DNA of 64,000 nucleotides from NCBI GenBank assembly GCA_028571685.1, contig CM053158.1, positions 54,342,001 through 54,406,000 on the forward strand, read 5' to 3'. The translations under genes were made by a program, and so were the position numbers. Source of the DNA: Heterohyrax brucei (Eukaryota > Chordata > Mammalia > Hyracoidea > Procaviidae). The notes beneath the pieces are model-generated. The model made no database searches, was not told where the DNA came from, and saw only the letters and a program-made list of their open reading frames with translations. Of the stretch, positions 33,743-43,992 are shown one piece after another; within the stretch, counting starts at the first letter, position 1, and each line of letters starts with the position of its first letter.

Positions 33743-34975
33743 GACTGTGTAACTAGCAAATGCCAAAGGTGAGGTTCCTATGAAGAAAATGATTATTAAG
33801 GGAAAACTAAGAGAAGACTCAGCGTAATTTTTGTAGTAATTCATCTTGTTCCATTTTGTGTAATACTGATATTTAATCTAATTTAGTCTCTAAAGCTACT
33901 GACAGTTCTGTATACTTTTCTCACCCATACTTGCCACAATGAAATAGTCAGTGTTAATACAGTCGTGGATGATAGCACAGCCCTTAATACGTTTGTGTTG
34001 CTACTATCAGCATTAAGAAATTGTACTCATTTAGCAGACAATTTTGCTTAATTTAGCTTTGCACTTGCTAGGAAGATACTTTAACATGTCAGGCTGTGTT
34101 TTGTAACATGGGAAATGCCATGTCAACACATCATCAGCAACAGATTTCTGCCCACTGGCTTCCCATCCAGGGCAAGGAAGGATGTGTTGTGGTGATCATT
34201 GCACAGAGAGAATCTACGTCACTGATGTTTTAACCAATGAGGAGTATTTAAAAGAAAAAAGAAGAAAAAAGCATACAATATAAACAAAATAGCATAAATT
34301 GAATAAACAGGCTTCAATTTAATCTTCTGCTGATAATTGCTGCATTTATCAATTCTCAGGCAATTATCCATTATAAAAAAATGATTCACAGGACTGCAAC
34401 TCTTAGTGACTTCACCTCACATTGCTGATGGCATGGATTAGCTAATCGGAAGAAGAGAGGCCGTGTGGTTACTTGCATTAACGCATAGCTTGGTCCTGGA
34501 CAGGTCTTCCACTCCCTAGGGTTTTGTCAAACATGTGGGCAAAACAGCTCTGCCTATTACTTATGCTACCTTTCCTAATTTTTTTCGGAAAAAGTGAAAG
34601 AGTTAAAGTAATCCTTATTCTAAAGAATATTTAAAGAAAAGGATTTGCCTTTCCATACTGTGAGGAAGAGTCCAAAATTGGTACCACAATCTACAAGGTT
34701 CTACTTGCTCCAGTCCCCACCACATCTAGTTTGAGTAGCATCTTTTGCCTCTTTGGAGGTATTTTTGTAAACAGTACTCTTCCATCTGCCTAAGACTCTG
34801 CCATTCTCCTGCCTGCTTCCTTGGTTACCAACCCCTCCTCCTTCATCCCATATATCCAATATGCAGCCAGGTTAAGAACCACTGATCCAGAACAACACAC
34901 ACCAAACCACTGGCAGTGTTTGTCACTGTGGAGGAAGCCAGGAGAGGCAGAAGGGCTGACCGGCTCTGTCACTAC
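33743..34975. other. repeat-poor non-coding DNA
   Basis: No named repeat or exon. Includes an A/G-rich run near 34.25 kb. Confidence 0.35.
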
Positions 34976-35803
34976 CAGTAGTCTTTGACTCATGACAGGG
35001 TTTCTGTTCTGACAACTCTGTCAGTTCTGACATTAAGTCAAACACCTTAGCATGTTTTCGTTTTCATTATTATTGCCTTTTATTATCAGTAAAGCTGACC
35101 TTTATTTGTCTTCAGGGGTTGGAAACATTACATAAAAAAAAGAGCCACTGCCATCTAGTTGATTCCAGCCTATAGAGTAGAACTGCCCCATAGAGTTTCC
35201 AAGGAGCACCTGGCAGATTTGAACTGTTGACTTTCTGGTTAGCAGACGTAGCACTTAACCACTATCCCACCACAGTTTCCATTACATATAAACTTACATA
35301 TATATTTATATACACATACATAAAAAATATACAAATCATAAAAAATCAACAATGAAGAAGACTTGGATGGCATCGGCACTTTGTCAGTTTCAGTAATAAC
35401 TCCACTTGGGAAAAGTTCTAGATCAGCTGGATTTTCCTCGGGAACGGGAGTGCCGTTTCTAGTGAAAATACTAGTGACAATTGTCTGTATGGTCCTTTTC
35501 TTTTTTATCTCATATATTTCACAGTAACCTCTCAGTGCTGCACAAATCTGCCCAAAAACTTGAGCAAAGCAATCAGTGTTTGTCTCCCTGTTGATGTCAT
35601 TGTTTTGAGTAGTGAATCATAAAATTGAATATCTGTGCATGAACATTGAAGAATAATGTAAACAAATTATGTGCTGCAACATTGTATGTAGTATGTAGTA
35701 CTAAAGATAAGATGTGTCCCCCCTCCCCTCCAAAATAAAGTCTGAGGGTCTAAAATGAAGTTGGTTGTAACTCACGATATGTAGCAAAGTCAGCGACTAC
35801 CTG
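34976..35803. mobile_element. DNA transposon with terminal inverted repeats (tentative)
   Basis: The left end reads CAGTAGTCTTTGACTCATGA. The right end on the minus strand reads CAGGTAGTCGCTGACTTTGC. This is an imperfect inverted repeat of the kind found at ends of short mammalian DNA transposons. It is interrupted by an AfroSINE at 35133-35280. No transposase is visible. The family is not assigned. Confidence 0.55.
35133..35280 (-). mobile_element. AfroSINE, short form with extra internal deletion
   Basis: AGAGCCACTGCCATCTAGTT runs into GATTCCAGCCTATAGAGTAG, so the ACAGCGACC block is lost. The head side ends GTAGCACTTAACCACTATCC. Confidence 0.85.
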
Positions 35804-36439
35804 TGTGTGATTCTGCATTGGTTTTACAAAAAGTCTGTTTTTCTTTAACATTTGCTTAGATAATATACACACATGGCACAAAACTGAAGAGTGCAAAGGG
35901 ATTTTAACGGAAAGTGAATCTTAACTCTTCTGTGTGCTAGCCACTCACTTTAGGATCTTGTAGGCTATCACAGTTAACTGTTTCTTGTGTTACTTTCAGA
36001 CTTTAGCTGTAATATTGCAATTTCATGTATATATATAATTTTTGTTGGATGTATTTTATATTTATATATTTATTTTATATTTTGTGCATTTTCACAGGTA
36101 AATAGAAAAGAACTGTTGATTTTTACACATATCAGAGACAAACAAACAAGATACTTAAAAATTAAGTTGATGTATGAGTTGAACCGTAAATGATTCTCGT
36201 TAATTTAGTCAGATTAGTGTCAGATTTATTGTTTAGTGGATCTGTTAGCCAGAATCTATTCTATTCCTACATATCCCAACTTAATTTCAACTCCTGAAGA
36301 TGTCTGTTATAGAGAGACCTTTTCCATCCTCAGTGTCACTCTCTCCCTTAAGTCCTTCTAAGTGATTTCAAACATCCTGTCTTTGTGCCCCTAAGCACGT
36401 CATTCATTGTGTGTGCGTCCTCACGTGCTGGTGCACAAG
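35804..36439. other. AT-rich non-coding DNA upstream of the CpG-rich patch
   Basis: No repeat or gene recognised. Confidence 0.35.
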
Positions 36440-36930
36440 TGCTCTATGTGGAAAATGACCCCAGGGAGCAGGAGGGAGAAACGGGGCGTGACAGAGAAGG
36501 CGGACAGGCAAGGCAAAGCTGCTTGTCTAGGGCTCGCCACCGCCGCTGCCGCTGCGCTGCTTCTCTGATGACCACTGCAAGACCCTTGGCACTTTCGGGG
36601 AGTCTTAGGAGTCTTAGGAAACGCCGCTCCGAACTGTCTGCCGGTAGGACAAAGACGTCCCCCACCTATCCCGCGGCTCCCGTCACCCATTGTGCACCAT
36701 TCACGTTTGGATTTGCTTCTTAATGGTCCCGAGGCAACGCTGTCTGGTTGCACAGATGTTAATTATTCGAGACTGCTCTTAATTAGCTGTGTGAGTTATT
36801 CATTCTGGAACCGTGACAGAAAGCCCCAGCCGATTTGGTCCCCGAAGACAGAACCCAGCGGGCTCCGCAGGAGCCAGCTTTACGACCCCTCCCCCACGGC
36901 TCTCCGCCTTCTTGAACCAGAACATTCGGT
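36440..36930. promoter_or_regulatory. CpG-rich patch, possible promoter or enhancer
   Basis: This is the only clear CpG cluster outside LTRs and SINEs. It includes ACCGCCGCTGCCGCTGCGCT, GAAACGCCGCTCCGAACTG and ATCCCGCGGCTCCCGTCACC. No transposon is recognisable within it. CpG islands in mammals usually mark promoters. It then grades into an AT-rich stretch with AGATGTTAATTATTCG and CTTAATTAGCTG, which are homeodomain-type sites. No TATA box or obvious start codon context supports a specific gene. Both strands have about 110-codon open frames, which GC-rich DNA gives by chance. Confidence 0.45.
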
Positions 36931-37490
36931 TTAGTCAAGCTCACGGAGGCCACCCCTCATGGGGACCTTTAAAACTAAATGCTTAGGATGTACATGTTTT
37001 TCAAAACCTCCTTGCACATGCAAGCTGCAAGCTTTGGTGCTGCTGCCCGCTGAAATTATTCAGCTTCAAATCAAGTTGCCTTGCAGAGGCTCTGGGCTCT
37101 GAAGGGAGTTGACATTCATTTTCCTCTGACTGGTAATTTCCCCTTGCCCCTGTGACTTGCCGCTTGCTCTCTGTAGTGTATTAAGCGCTCTGACTGCCTT
37201 CAAGACCCTCTAAATAATTAAAACTTTATTGAGGAGAGCGTTGGATGGATTAGTACATCAAATACTAATCTGCGTGTTCATTACAATCACCTACACACAA
37301 GAAACCAGGAGGTGAGGAGACCCCAGCTCTTATTAAATTGTCTCTTCCTTGTATAAAACACGTACACACATTTGTGGTCATTTTTAAAGAGTTTGCAGGG
37401 AGACATTGCTGGTTGGTCCATCTGTCTGAGGACTCCATTTTTATTTGAACAGAATAACTGGTAACAAAAAAATCTCCCTTTTTATTCTTT
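36931..37490. promoter_or_regulatory. repeat-free, homeodomain-motif-rich stretch
   Basis: No transposon is visible. AT-rich motifs such as CTAAATAATTAAAACTTTAT and ACATGCAAGCTGCAAGC lie beside the CpG patch. The combination suggests conserved developmental regulatory DNA, but this is inference from composition and context only. Confidence 0.3.
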
Positions 37491-37499
37491 TTATTCCAG

Positions 37500-37634
37500 G
37501 CAGGAATAAATGGAGTGCTCCAGATAATAAAATATATGCAAGAGAAAAATGATTTATTTCCACCAGGCTTATACCAGGATGGGAAATACATTGGAGCTCA
37601 TTTTAAAGAAGTTCAGACCCAGCATTCTTTTTTT
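37500..37634 (+). other. exon-like open segment (unrecognised)
   Basis: A strong acceptor-like tract (TTTTTATTCCAG, ending at 37499) precedes an open frame starting at 37500 that reads GINGVLQIIKYMQEKN, then LFPPGLYQDGKY. A donor-like GTGAGT follows at 37635. The frame stays open to 37700. I cannot match it to a known protein. It could be an exon of an unrecognised or non-coding transcript, or chance. It lies about 0.6 kb downstream of the CpG patch. Confidence 0.25.
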
Positions 37635-38324
37635 TGTGAGTCTGGACTGAGTGCTTGTTCTGCAGTGGGAAAAGGAGAATGTGAAATAATCAACGTTTAA
37701 AAACTGCATTACCAAATAAACTGGATTGTTAAGACTGATTAGGCGGTTCTATACCTATCACCTTGGCAAGGATACAGAAGAAGCAAGGAACAGAGCAGCA
37801 GGCATAATATAATCCTGTTTGTGTAAACCCAAATTTTAAAAACTTTATTTGAATATACATGTAAATAGACCAGACAGTGCCTGGAGGGTAACCCATCCGG
37901 CTACTCTGCTGTTCTCTCTCACAGATGTAATTGATGTTAGGAGATGCGAGAGGAGGCTCTTATTCGTTATCTCAAAGTTCAAAAAATAAATTAGAGAATA
38001 CACTTTTAAAATTCGCTGAAGATTTTTATCATTTCCAAGTATCACTATGACAGTGCCGAGTATCACTGTGACAGTTAAACTACAGGTCCCCCAAAAATTG
38101 TGACAAAAGAATTATAGAGAAAAATGACTTGGATTTCATAATTTTTCAGAAAACCATAGGAAGCTAGAGCCAGTTAACTGCAAAAGTACTAAACCACAGA
38201 CTCTGAAAACAAGTTTTGTTTTTTTTTTTCCTTTTTTGAAACTGTTTTCTTCACCTCTCCTCTAAAGACCTTAGTAAGAGTTGTCTTAAAATCTGTAAAG
38301 TAGTTTAAAAGGAAGCTTATGCAT
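37635..38324. other. non-coding DNA, nothing firmly recognised
   Basis: AT-rich; possible very old L1 traces near 37.8 kb, not strong enough to call. Confidence 0.3.
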
Positions 38325-38560
38325 GGAATTTGGAGTCAAAGAGAACTGGGCTGAAATCTTGCTGCCAGTGCTTATTAATCAAATAACCCAGAGCACTTAA
38401 AGCAACATACACAATCTTAGTAAGTCTCAGTTTTTCTCATTGTAAAATGGGGAGAATAATAATACTGGATCTTGGTAAAACTGAATTAAGATTATGTATA
38501 TAAGGAACTTAACTTATTGGTTGGCATAAAATAAGTATGTGGTACATGCAGCAATTTGTA
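38325..38560 (+). mobile_element. MIR SINE
   Basis: TGGAGTCAAAGAGAACTGGG, then GAAATCTTGCTGCCAGTGCT, and TCTCAGTTTTTCTCATTGTA with AAAATGGGGAGAATAATAAT: the MIR order from tRNA-related head through core to 3' end. Confidence 0.85.
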
Positions 38561-38649
38561 GACATTGTCACATATGTTGTTATTTTAAAAAAATTCTATA
38601 TACCGTCCTAGGTAGGTTTCTACATCTCAGTCCAGTTAAATTCAGGAAT

Positions 38650-38930
38650 ATTCAAATGGCTTGCTTCAACCAGTGAATCATGGAAAGAAGTGTCACTTCC
38701 AAGCAGAAGCTTTTAAGAGCCAGCTTGTGGTTCACTGTGTTCTTCTCTCTTCCCATAATACCAGCTTGAATCTTGGAGAAAAGACAAATATTGAGCAATG
38801 CAACACATATACTCCATACATCCAGGATGTGTAATGTGAGTGAGAAATAAGCTGCAATGATGTAAGTCACTGATATGTTTACATTATTACAGCAGCAAAA
38901 CCTAGCTTATCCTGACTGATATACACACCT
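38650..38930 (+). mobile_element. MLT1/MaLR-like LTR
   Basis: The end reads GTGAGTGAGAAATAAGCTGC, then GTAAGTCACTGATATG, and TACAGCAGCAAAACCTAGCT with CCTGACTGATAT, typical of MLT1-type LTR 3' ends. The 5' part is diverged. No internal sequence is adjacent. Confidence 0.7.
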
Positions 38931-39061
38931 TTTGTGTAACCTCAGATTTTGGCTGAAACTTCTTGAACAGGTAGGATTTGTTTTGTTTTTCTTTTCTTTT
39001 CTTTTTGCTATTATTGGTTAGGTTCTTCAGGTGCAAATATTAGAACTATTGGGGGTCAGAT

Positions 39062-39120
39062 CTACCCTGGCCCCTAGGGTTGCCATGAGTCGGATCCAAC
39101 TCGACAGCTTGGCTACCTAG
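39062..39120 (+). mobile_element. AfroSINE/RTE tail fragment
   Basis: Tail only: AGGGTTGCCATGAGTCGGAT followed by CCAACTCGACAGCTTGGC. The near-palindrome GAGTCGGATCCAACTC is visible. Confidence 0.65.
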
Positions 39121-39544
39121 CTTAACCAGACATGTAGTTTACAGTAGATGTCAGGTGGCTTACTGCCATCTCTAGATGGCCGAAGGATAAAGCTTAGGAT
39201 ACTCAGTCAAGTACAGTGGCCAATTATTTTGTGCTTGCTCTAGTGGAGACAGCACAGCTGATGCCCCTGGGCACAGGCTGTGTAGCTTGCAGTGTCTATG
39301 TTTGCCCTTGGTCTGGAAACTTTGTTAAGCCCTCTGCCATTTCTGCTTCTACAAGCTAAAGTAGCTGTCATCATCTCACCAGGTGCCTGCAATTGGTTGG
39401 TGGAACCTATATGTCCCAGGCCTGCGTTTCAGTACAAGGTAGGCTGGGAAAGCATACTATGGCTTCTACCTCGGGGAGATGCCAACTCGTCAAGGAGACC
39501 ACTATTCAAACACGGAAAAGGTAGTCAGACATTTTTCTTAGCTG
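39121..39544. other. non-coding DNA, nothing recognised
   Basis: No repeat or gene supported. A 92-codon open frame starting at 39292 shows no domain. Confidence 0.3.
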
Positions 39545-39800
39545 TCATTGAATCAGACGACACATGGTGACCTCGTGCATGGTGGAAGGGAGCACTCCCC
39601 AGCCCTGCGTCATCACTCACAGACCAGACCGTTTTGATCAGCAGGGTTTTCAATGGCTGGGTTTTTTTTTTTTTTGGCTGAAGTAAATCATCGGGTCTTC
39701 CTTCCTAGTGTGTCTTAGTCTGGAAGGTCCACTGGAACTTGTTCAAACTCAGGTCTCCCATATGAAGGGTGAGAATTCTATCACCTAGCCATCATTGTCC
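39545..39800 (-). mobile_element. RTE-associated non-autonomous repeat
   Basis: Contains CACTCACAGACCAGACCGTT, then a T-run, then CGGGTCTTCCTTCCTAGTGT with GTCTTAGTCTGGAAGGTCCA, matching the layout of 11318-11562. Diverged. Confidence 0.6.
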
Positions 39801-39821
39801 TCATTCAAACATTAACCAGAA

Positions 39822-40015
39822 ACCAGTTGCTGTCATTGAGCCATTTCTGCCTCATGGTGATTCCATGTATGTGAGAGTGAATTATGCCCCATAATGTTTT
39901 CAATCACTGATTTTTCAGAAGCAAAGCACTTTTCTTCTGAGATGCTTCTGGGTAGAATTGAACCTCCAACCTTTCAGCTAGCCGGCAATAGTTGTAACAA
40001 CTTGTAGAACCCAGA
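39822..40015 (-). mobile_element. AfroSINE-related SINE, CCAGGCCTTT-middle variant
   Basis: AACCAGTTGCTGTCATTGAG, then TTTTCAATCACTGATTTTTC, and ATTGAACCTCCAACCTTTCA. Same subfamily as at 4449. Confidence 0.78.
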
Positions 40016-40029
40016 AACCCCATTCAAAC

Positions 40030-40135
40030 ATTCCAAAAATGAAACCTATTGCCACGGAGTCAGGTAGAACCACCCTACAGGGTTTCCAAAGAGTGGCTGG
40101 TGGACTTGAACTGCCGAAGTTTTGGTTAGCAGCCT
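40030..40135 (-). mobile_element. AfroSINE, short form, truncated
   Basis: GAAACCTATTGCCACGGAGT joins directly to GGTAGAACC with the ACAGCGACC block lost. It stops at GGTTAGCAGCCTGAGC, so the start of the head is absent. Confidence 0.8.
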
Positions 40136-40449
40136 GAGCAAACATTAAGGATGGCAAAAAGGAACTGATAAATAGTTGTAAGACAGCCCTCTGAGGATAT
40201 TATAACTTGCTATGGTATAGAGCTGTGTGGTCCAAGAAGATACTCACTAGCCACATATGCATAGTAAAATTTAAATTCGAAATTCAGGTCCTCAGTCACA
40301 CTAACACATTTCAAGTGCTCACCTAACTCATATGGCTAGTGGCTCATGGATTGGGCAGTCGCAGATATAGAGCATTTCCACCATTGCAGAAAATGCTTTT
40401 GCACAAGGCTGATACAAAAAATTGAGTTCAATGTTGTTTTTAACCAATT
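40136..40449. other. non-coding DNA, nothing recognised
   Basis: No repeat or gene supported. Confidence 0.35.
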
Positions 40450-40600
40450 GGCACTAGAGAGAGATGGCTGTGTGGTACAGTGAGCAGAGCACTGTTGGGC
40501 ATTAGGACTCTGCAGTTTCCATCAACACCACTTCCTTGTGGCATTAGGCAAATCTTTTAGCCTTTTTAGGACTAGATTTTCACATCTGTCAAGGGTATGG
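40450..40600 (+). mobile_element. MIR SINE
   Basis: TACAGTGAGCAGAGCACTG, then CACTTCCTTGTGGCATTAGG and CAAATCTTTTAGCC, with TTCACATCTGTCAAGGG, in MIR order. Confidence 0.75.
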
Positions 40601-41082
40601 TAATTGTGATGGAATAAGTCACCTCAGGCAGCCCCCAAACAAACTCCCATAATTGGCTTCCTGCTGCCACTTCTGCTAGGTAAATACCTGGATCACAAAG
40701 TGACATAGGGATGAGGAAGTGGGGATGGTGGATTTCCTCATCACAGAAGAACCCTTGAGAACTGTAACCTTGGACCCTTTTCTCTATTTGTCCCACTTCC
40801 CTGCAGAGCTGATTTTACCATTAGTTCCACTAAGTGCGAGGAAATTTCCATTCTAGAAGTTCAATCTGAATAAGAGTAATTTCCAGCCTCAAAATCCCAT
40901 ATACAATTAATGTCACATAGTTTCCCAGCCTGACTGTGGTTTAACTTCAAGTTTCTCTCCCATTGACTGCTATGGACCTACCAGCCTCCAGCTGTTTTCT
41001 TTTTCTTGTTGATTCACTCTACCTTCTGCCCAAGGCTCAGGAATTCTCCTCTGTGTTCTCCTTTCCCACCTCCAGAGAGTCC
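40601..41082. other. non-coding DNA, nothing recognised
   Basis: No repeat or gene supported. Confidence 0.35.
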
Positions 41083-41562
41083 CGTTGAAGACTGAAGTGC
41101 ATCTGACCCAAGCCATGGTATTTTCAGTCATACCATATGCATGCAGAAGCTGGACAACAAACAAAGAAGACAAAAGAAGAATTGATGCCTTTGAGTTGTG
41201 GTGTTGGAGACGAATGTTGAGTGTACCCTGGACTGCCAAAAGAACAAACACATCTATTCTTGGAGGAGTACAAGCAGAATGCTCCGTGGAAGCAAAGGTG
41301 GCAAGACCGTGTCTTACACACTCTTGACATGTTGTCAGGAGGGATCAGTTCCGAGAAGGACATCATTCTTGGTACAGTAGAGGATCAGCAAAAAAGAGGA
41401 AGACCCTTGATGAGATGGATTGACACAGTGGTCGTAACAATGGGCTTAGGCATAAAAATGATTGTGGACATGGCACAAGACTGGGCAGTGTTTCGTTCTG
41501 TTGTTCATAGAGTTGCTATGAATCAGAACTGCCTTAATGGCACCTAACAGCAACAACAACAG
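41083..41562 (+). mobile_element. RTE (BovB-like) LINE 3' end, plus strand
   Basis: A 5'-truncated copy covering the C-terminal part of ORF2 and the tail. The 3' end reads GTTGCTATGAATCAGAACTG, then GGCACCTAACAGCAACAAC, a CAA-type tail typical of RTE rather than poly-A. Confidence 0.92.
41085..41547 (+). pseudogene. RTE ORF2 C-terminus, frameshifted
   Basis: The first open piece (41085-41327) carries RRIDAFELWCWRRMLSVPWT, the hallmark segment of RTE/BovB ORF2 downstream of the RT domain. The continuation (GRPLMRWIDTV, then VHRVAMNQNCLNGT) is in another frame (41221-41547), so a frameshift lies between about 41255 and 41325. It is inactive. In life this protein reverse transcribes its own RNA and probably AfroSINE RNA. 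Confidence 0.9.
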
Positions 41563-41859
41563 AGGACCGGTGACTTTTTCTCTTGGAGTACCATCTGTGT
41601 GCCGACGTGATGCCCGGGAGTAAAAGTGACCAGTCAGAGTCTAGATAAAGACCAGAGGTCCTTGGTGTAAGCTACAAAACCTGTACCCAGGGCTATAGGC
41701 TGTGCTCCCTCCAGTGAAACATGTGTGCAGAATACTTGATCATTCTTCCTGGCTGAGTTAACAAAAAGGATTTTTCCGTACCCATCAAAATAAAAATATA
41801 AGCAAAACGAGTTCTTTCAGCTAACCCCACAGACCATTCTGAGTCTGGTCACATCTAAA

Positions 41860-42024
41860 AAGAAAAACTGAACCCGTTGCCATCAAGTCGATTCCAACTC
41901 ACAGTGACACTGTGGACAGAGTAGAAGGGCTCCACAGAGTTTCCAAGGAGAGCCTGGTGGATTTGAACTGCCAGCCTGTTGGTTAGCAGCCATAGCACTT
42001 AGCCAGTGTGCCTCCAGGGTTTCC
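41860..42024 (-). mobile_element. AfroSINE, short form
   Basis: CCGTTGCCATCAAGTCGATT, GAGAGCCTGGTGGATTTGAA and ACTTAGCCAGTGTGCCTCCA mark a near-complete copy. Confidence 0.92.
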
Positions 42025-42224
42025 CAGTCACTTCTACTCAGTTTTTACTGCCACTTCCTCCCTAGTGTAAGCCACCCTCAGCCCTTATTGGGACAACTAC
42101 AAGTTGCTTCCACCTTAGTCCCTTTCAACAGTCCCACCTTCACTTAACAGCCAAAGTGACCTTTGTCAAAAGGGGACAGCAGAACATATCTTCCCGCTGC
42201 TTTAGCATGCTGCCATGGTTCTCT

Positions 42225-42416
42225 GTCATTGTTGTGTGCAGGAGAGTCAATTCTGACTTTACAGCCACCCCAAGTGAGAAAATGGAACCGCCCCAGAGAA
42301 GGTTTCCTGGGCTGCGAACTTTATGGGAACAGTGGAGTCTTTTCTCCCACAGTGGTTCAAATCACCAGCCTGTCAATTAGCAGCCCACTTATTAGGACCT
42401 GTGCTACCAGAAGTCC
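42225..42416 (-). mobile_element. AfroSINE-related SINE, long variant
   Basis: GTCAATTCTGACTTTACAGC, TTCCTGGGCTGCGAACTTTA and CAGTGGTTCAAATCACCAGC, then a damaged head. Confidence 0.75.
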
Positions 42417-42649
42417 TTCCTACAACTCTTAAAATCTGAAGCCCCTCCTCTGATCTAGGGTTCAGACAGGATCTGGGGCCCGAGAGCTTCGAGCTCGGCT
42501 TCTATCAGCCTCCCCACTTAATCAGACTATAAGGGGAAATTTTACATTTCACTGGCAAACTACGCATTGTCTGGATTCCAGAGAACACTCTTTCAGGTAT
42601 CTGATTCTGAGTACAGCTATTTTACATCTCTAATTTTTACCTAACTGAT
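42417..42649. other. non-coding DNA, nothing recognised
   Basis: No repeat or gene supported. Confidence 0.3.
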
Positions 42650-42858
42650 AAACCAAAAAACCCAAACCTATGGTCATCCAGTTGATTCCAACTCACAGCA
42701 ACCTTAGAGGACAGAGCAGAACTACCCCTGAGGGTGTCCAAGGCCATAAATCCTATGAAGGAGACCCTACGTCTTTCCTCTCGGGAGGTGCTGTGGTTTC
42801 CATGTGACACCCTGTCAGTTAGTGTGACCACGGAGCTACTCTGCCCCCAGGGCTCTTG
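42650..42858 (-). mobile_element. AfroSINE, long form
   Basis: AACCTATGGTCATCCAGTTG and CAACTCACAGCAACC at the tail, a long middle (CCATAAATCCTATGAAGGAG, CCCTACGTCTTTCC), then a degraded head. Confidence 0.82.
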
Positions 42859-43264
42859 AAGTGACTGACAGCAGTGGAAGATTCTGTTCTCTAAGAACCA
42901 GAACTCCGTCGTGCTCAACAGAGGTGCAGTTTGGCCTCCCTCCTCCGCTGTGGAAGAACCTAGTTTTGTGCCATTTGCACATCGATTTCAATATTTCTTT
43001 ACTCCATATACATTTTTGTTTTTTTAGTTCTTTGAGCTAGTTATAAAATCTGCCCAGTTCCTTCACTGATTAATGAGGTACATCAAATCTTTAACAATTG
43101 TTCACTTTATATCTGTAGGAGAGCCATAATTTTACCTTTTTTTTTTGGAAAATTGTCTTTTAATACTGTAGTCCAGCCACCTGGTTCCCTTTTATTCTCA
43201 AATATTCTATATTGCTCAATATTCTCAAATTCTCAATATTCTCAAATATTGCTATACTGCTGTG
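42859..43264. other. AT-rich non-coding DNA
   Basis: Near 43200 the word ATTCTCAAATATT recurs several times, a small decayed tandem repeat. No gene. Confidence 0.4.
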
Positions 43265-43592
43265 TGTTTTTTTCAAAATTCCCTGCCCTAAGACCTTCCC
43301 ATGGCTGACTTCTCTTTCCTCGGGGCTCAGTTCAAATGTCGCCGGCTCGGAGAGAGCTGCTATCACTACCGCGTCATCTCTACCATCCTTCTATTTTGTT
43401 GCTCTCTCAGTACTGACTCATTATCCAAAATTTATCCCCCTCGTATATTTGTGCAATTACCTGTGGTCTGATTCCTTCTTCTCTCAGGAGGAGGTATACT
43501 CCATGAAAGCAGTGTTGTCTGTGTCCTGCTTACTATTCGTGTTCACTGCCCGGCACACAGTAGCTACTCAATAAATTTGTTTGAATGAAGGG
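43265..43592 (+). mobile_element. L2 LINE 3' end
   Basis: CAGTTCAAATGTCGCC, then CTCCATGAAAGCAGTG, GTTCACTGCCCGGCACACAG and TAGCTACTCAATAAATTTG are the classic L2 3' terminal sequence. The open frame across it is a shadow. Confidence 0.88.
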
Positions 43593-43696
43593 AAGAAAAT
43601 GACTGAACCCTGTAACTTCATTCAAACCTCAGTTCCATCAATTATAAAATAATGATATGATAAATGTACCTGGCTTCAAACTAAACTGACTCACCC

Positions 43697-43845
43697 AAAT
43701 CCCCAGACCAAACTGATCCATGGCAACCCTACAGGATTTTCAAGGCCATAGATCTCTACTGAAGCAAAGGGGCCATGTCTGTCTCCTGTGGAACCCCTGG
43801 TGTGTTCAAACCATCAACCTTTCAGTTAGCAGTCAATCCAAATCA
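43697..43845 (-). mobile_element. AfroSINE, long form, tail shortened
   Basis: ACTGATCCATGGCAACCCTA, then AGGCCATAGATCTCTACTGA, and GTTCAAACCATCAACCTTTC. Confidence 0.78.
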
Positions 43846-43992
43846 TAGGTGAGGGGAAGTAGATAGAAAATAAAGTAAGCAAGCCATGAGTTGGTAATTG
43901 CTGTGTCTGAATGATGAGTGTACAAGAGTTCAGAATACTAGCCTATCTTCTGTTTAAAATTCCCCGTAATATCAAATTTCAAAACCCAAAAA

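Noticed and set aside
36385-36753. Overlapping 112- and 110-codon frames on both strands in the CpG patch
   Set aside because: GC-rich DNA lacks stop codons by chance. Neither frame has a domain or a believable start context.
40970-41366. Minus-strand open frames opposite the RTE at 41 kb
   Set aside because: Shadows of the RTE coding strand. The plus-strand reading has the family motifs.
43212-43574. 120-codon open frame
   Set aside because: It is a chance frame through an L2 3' end.
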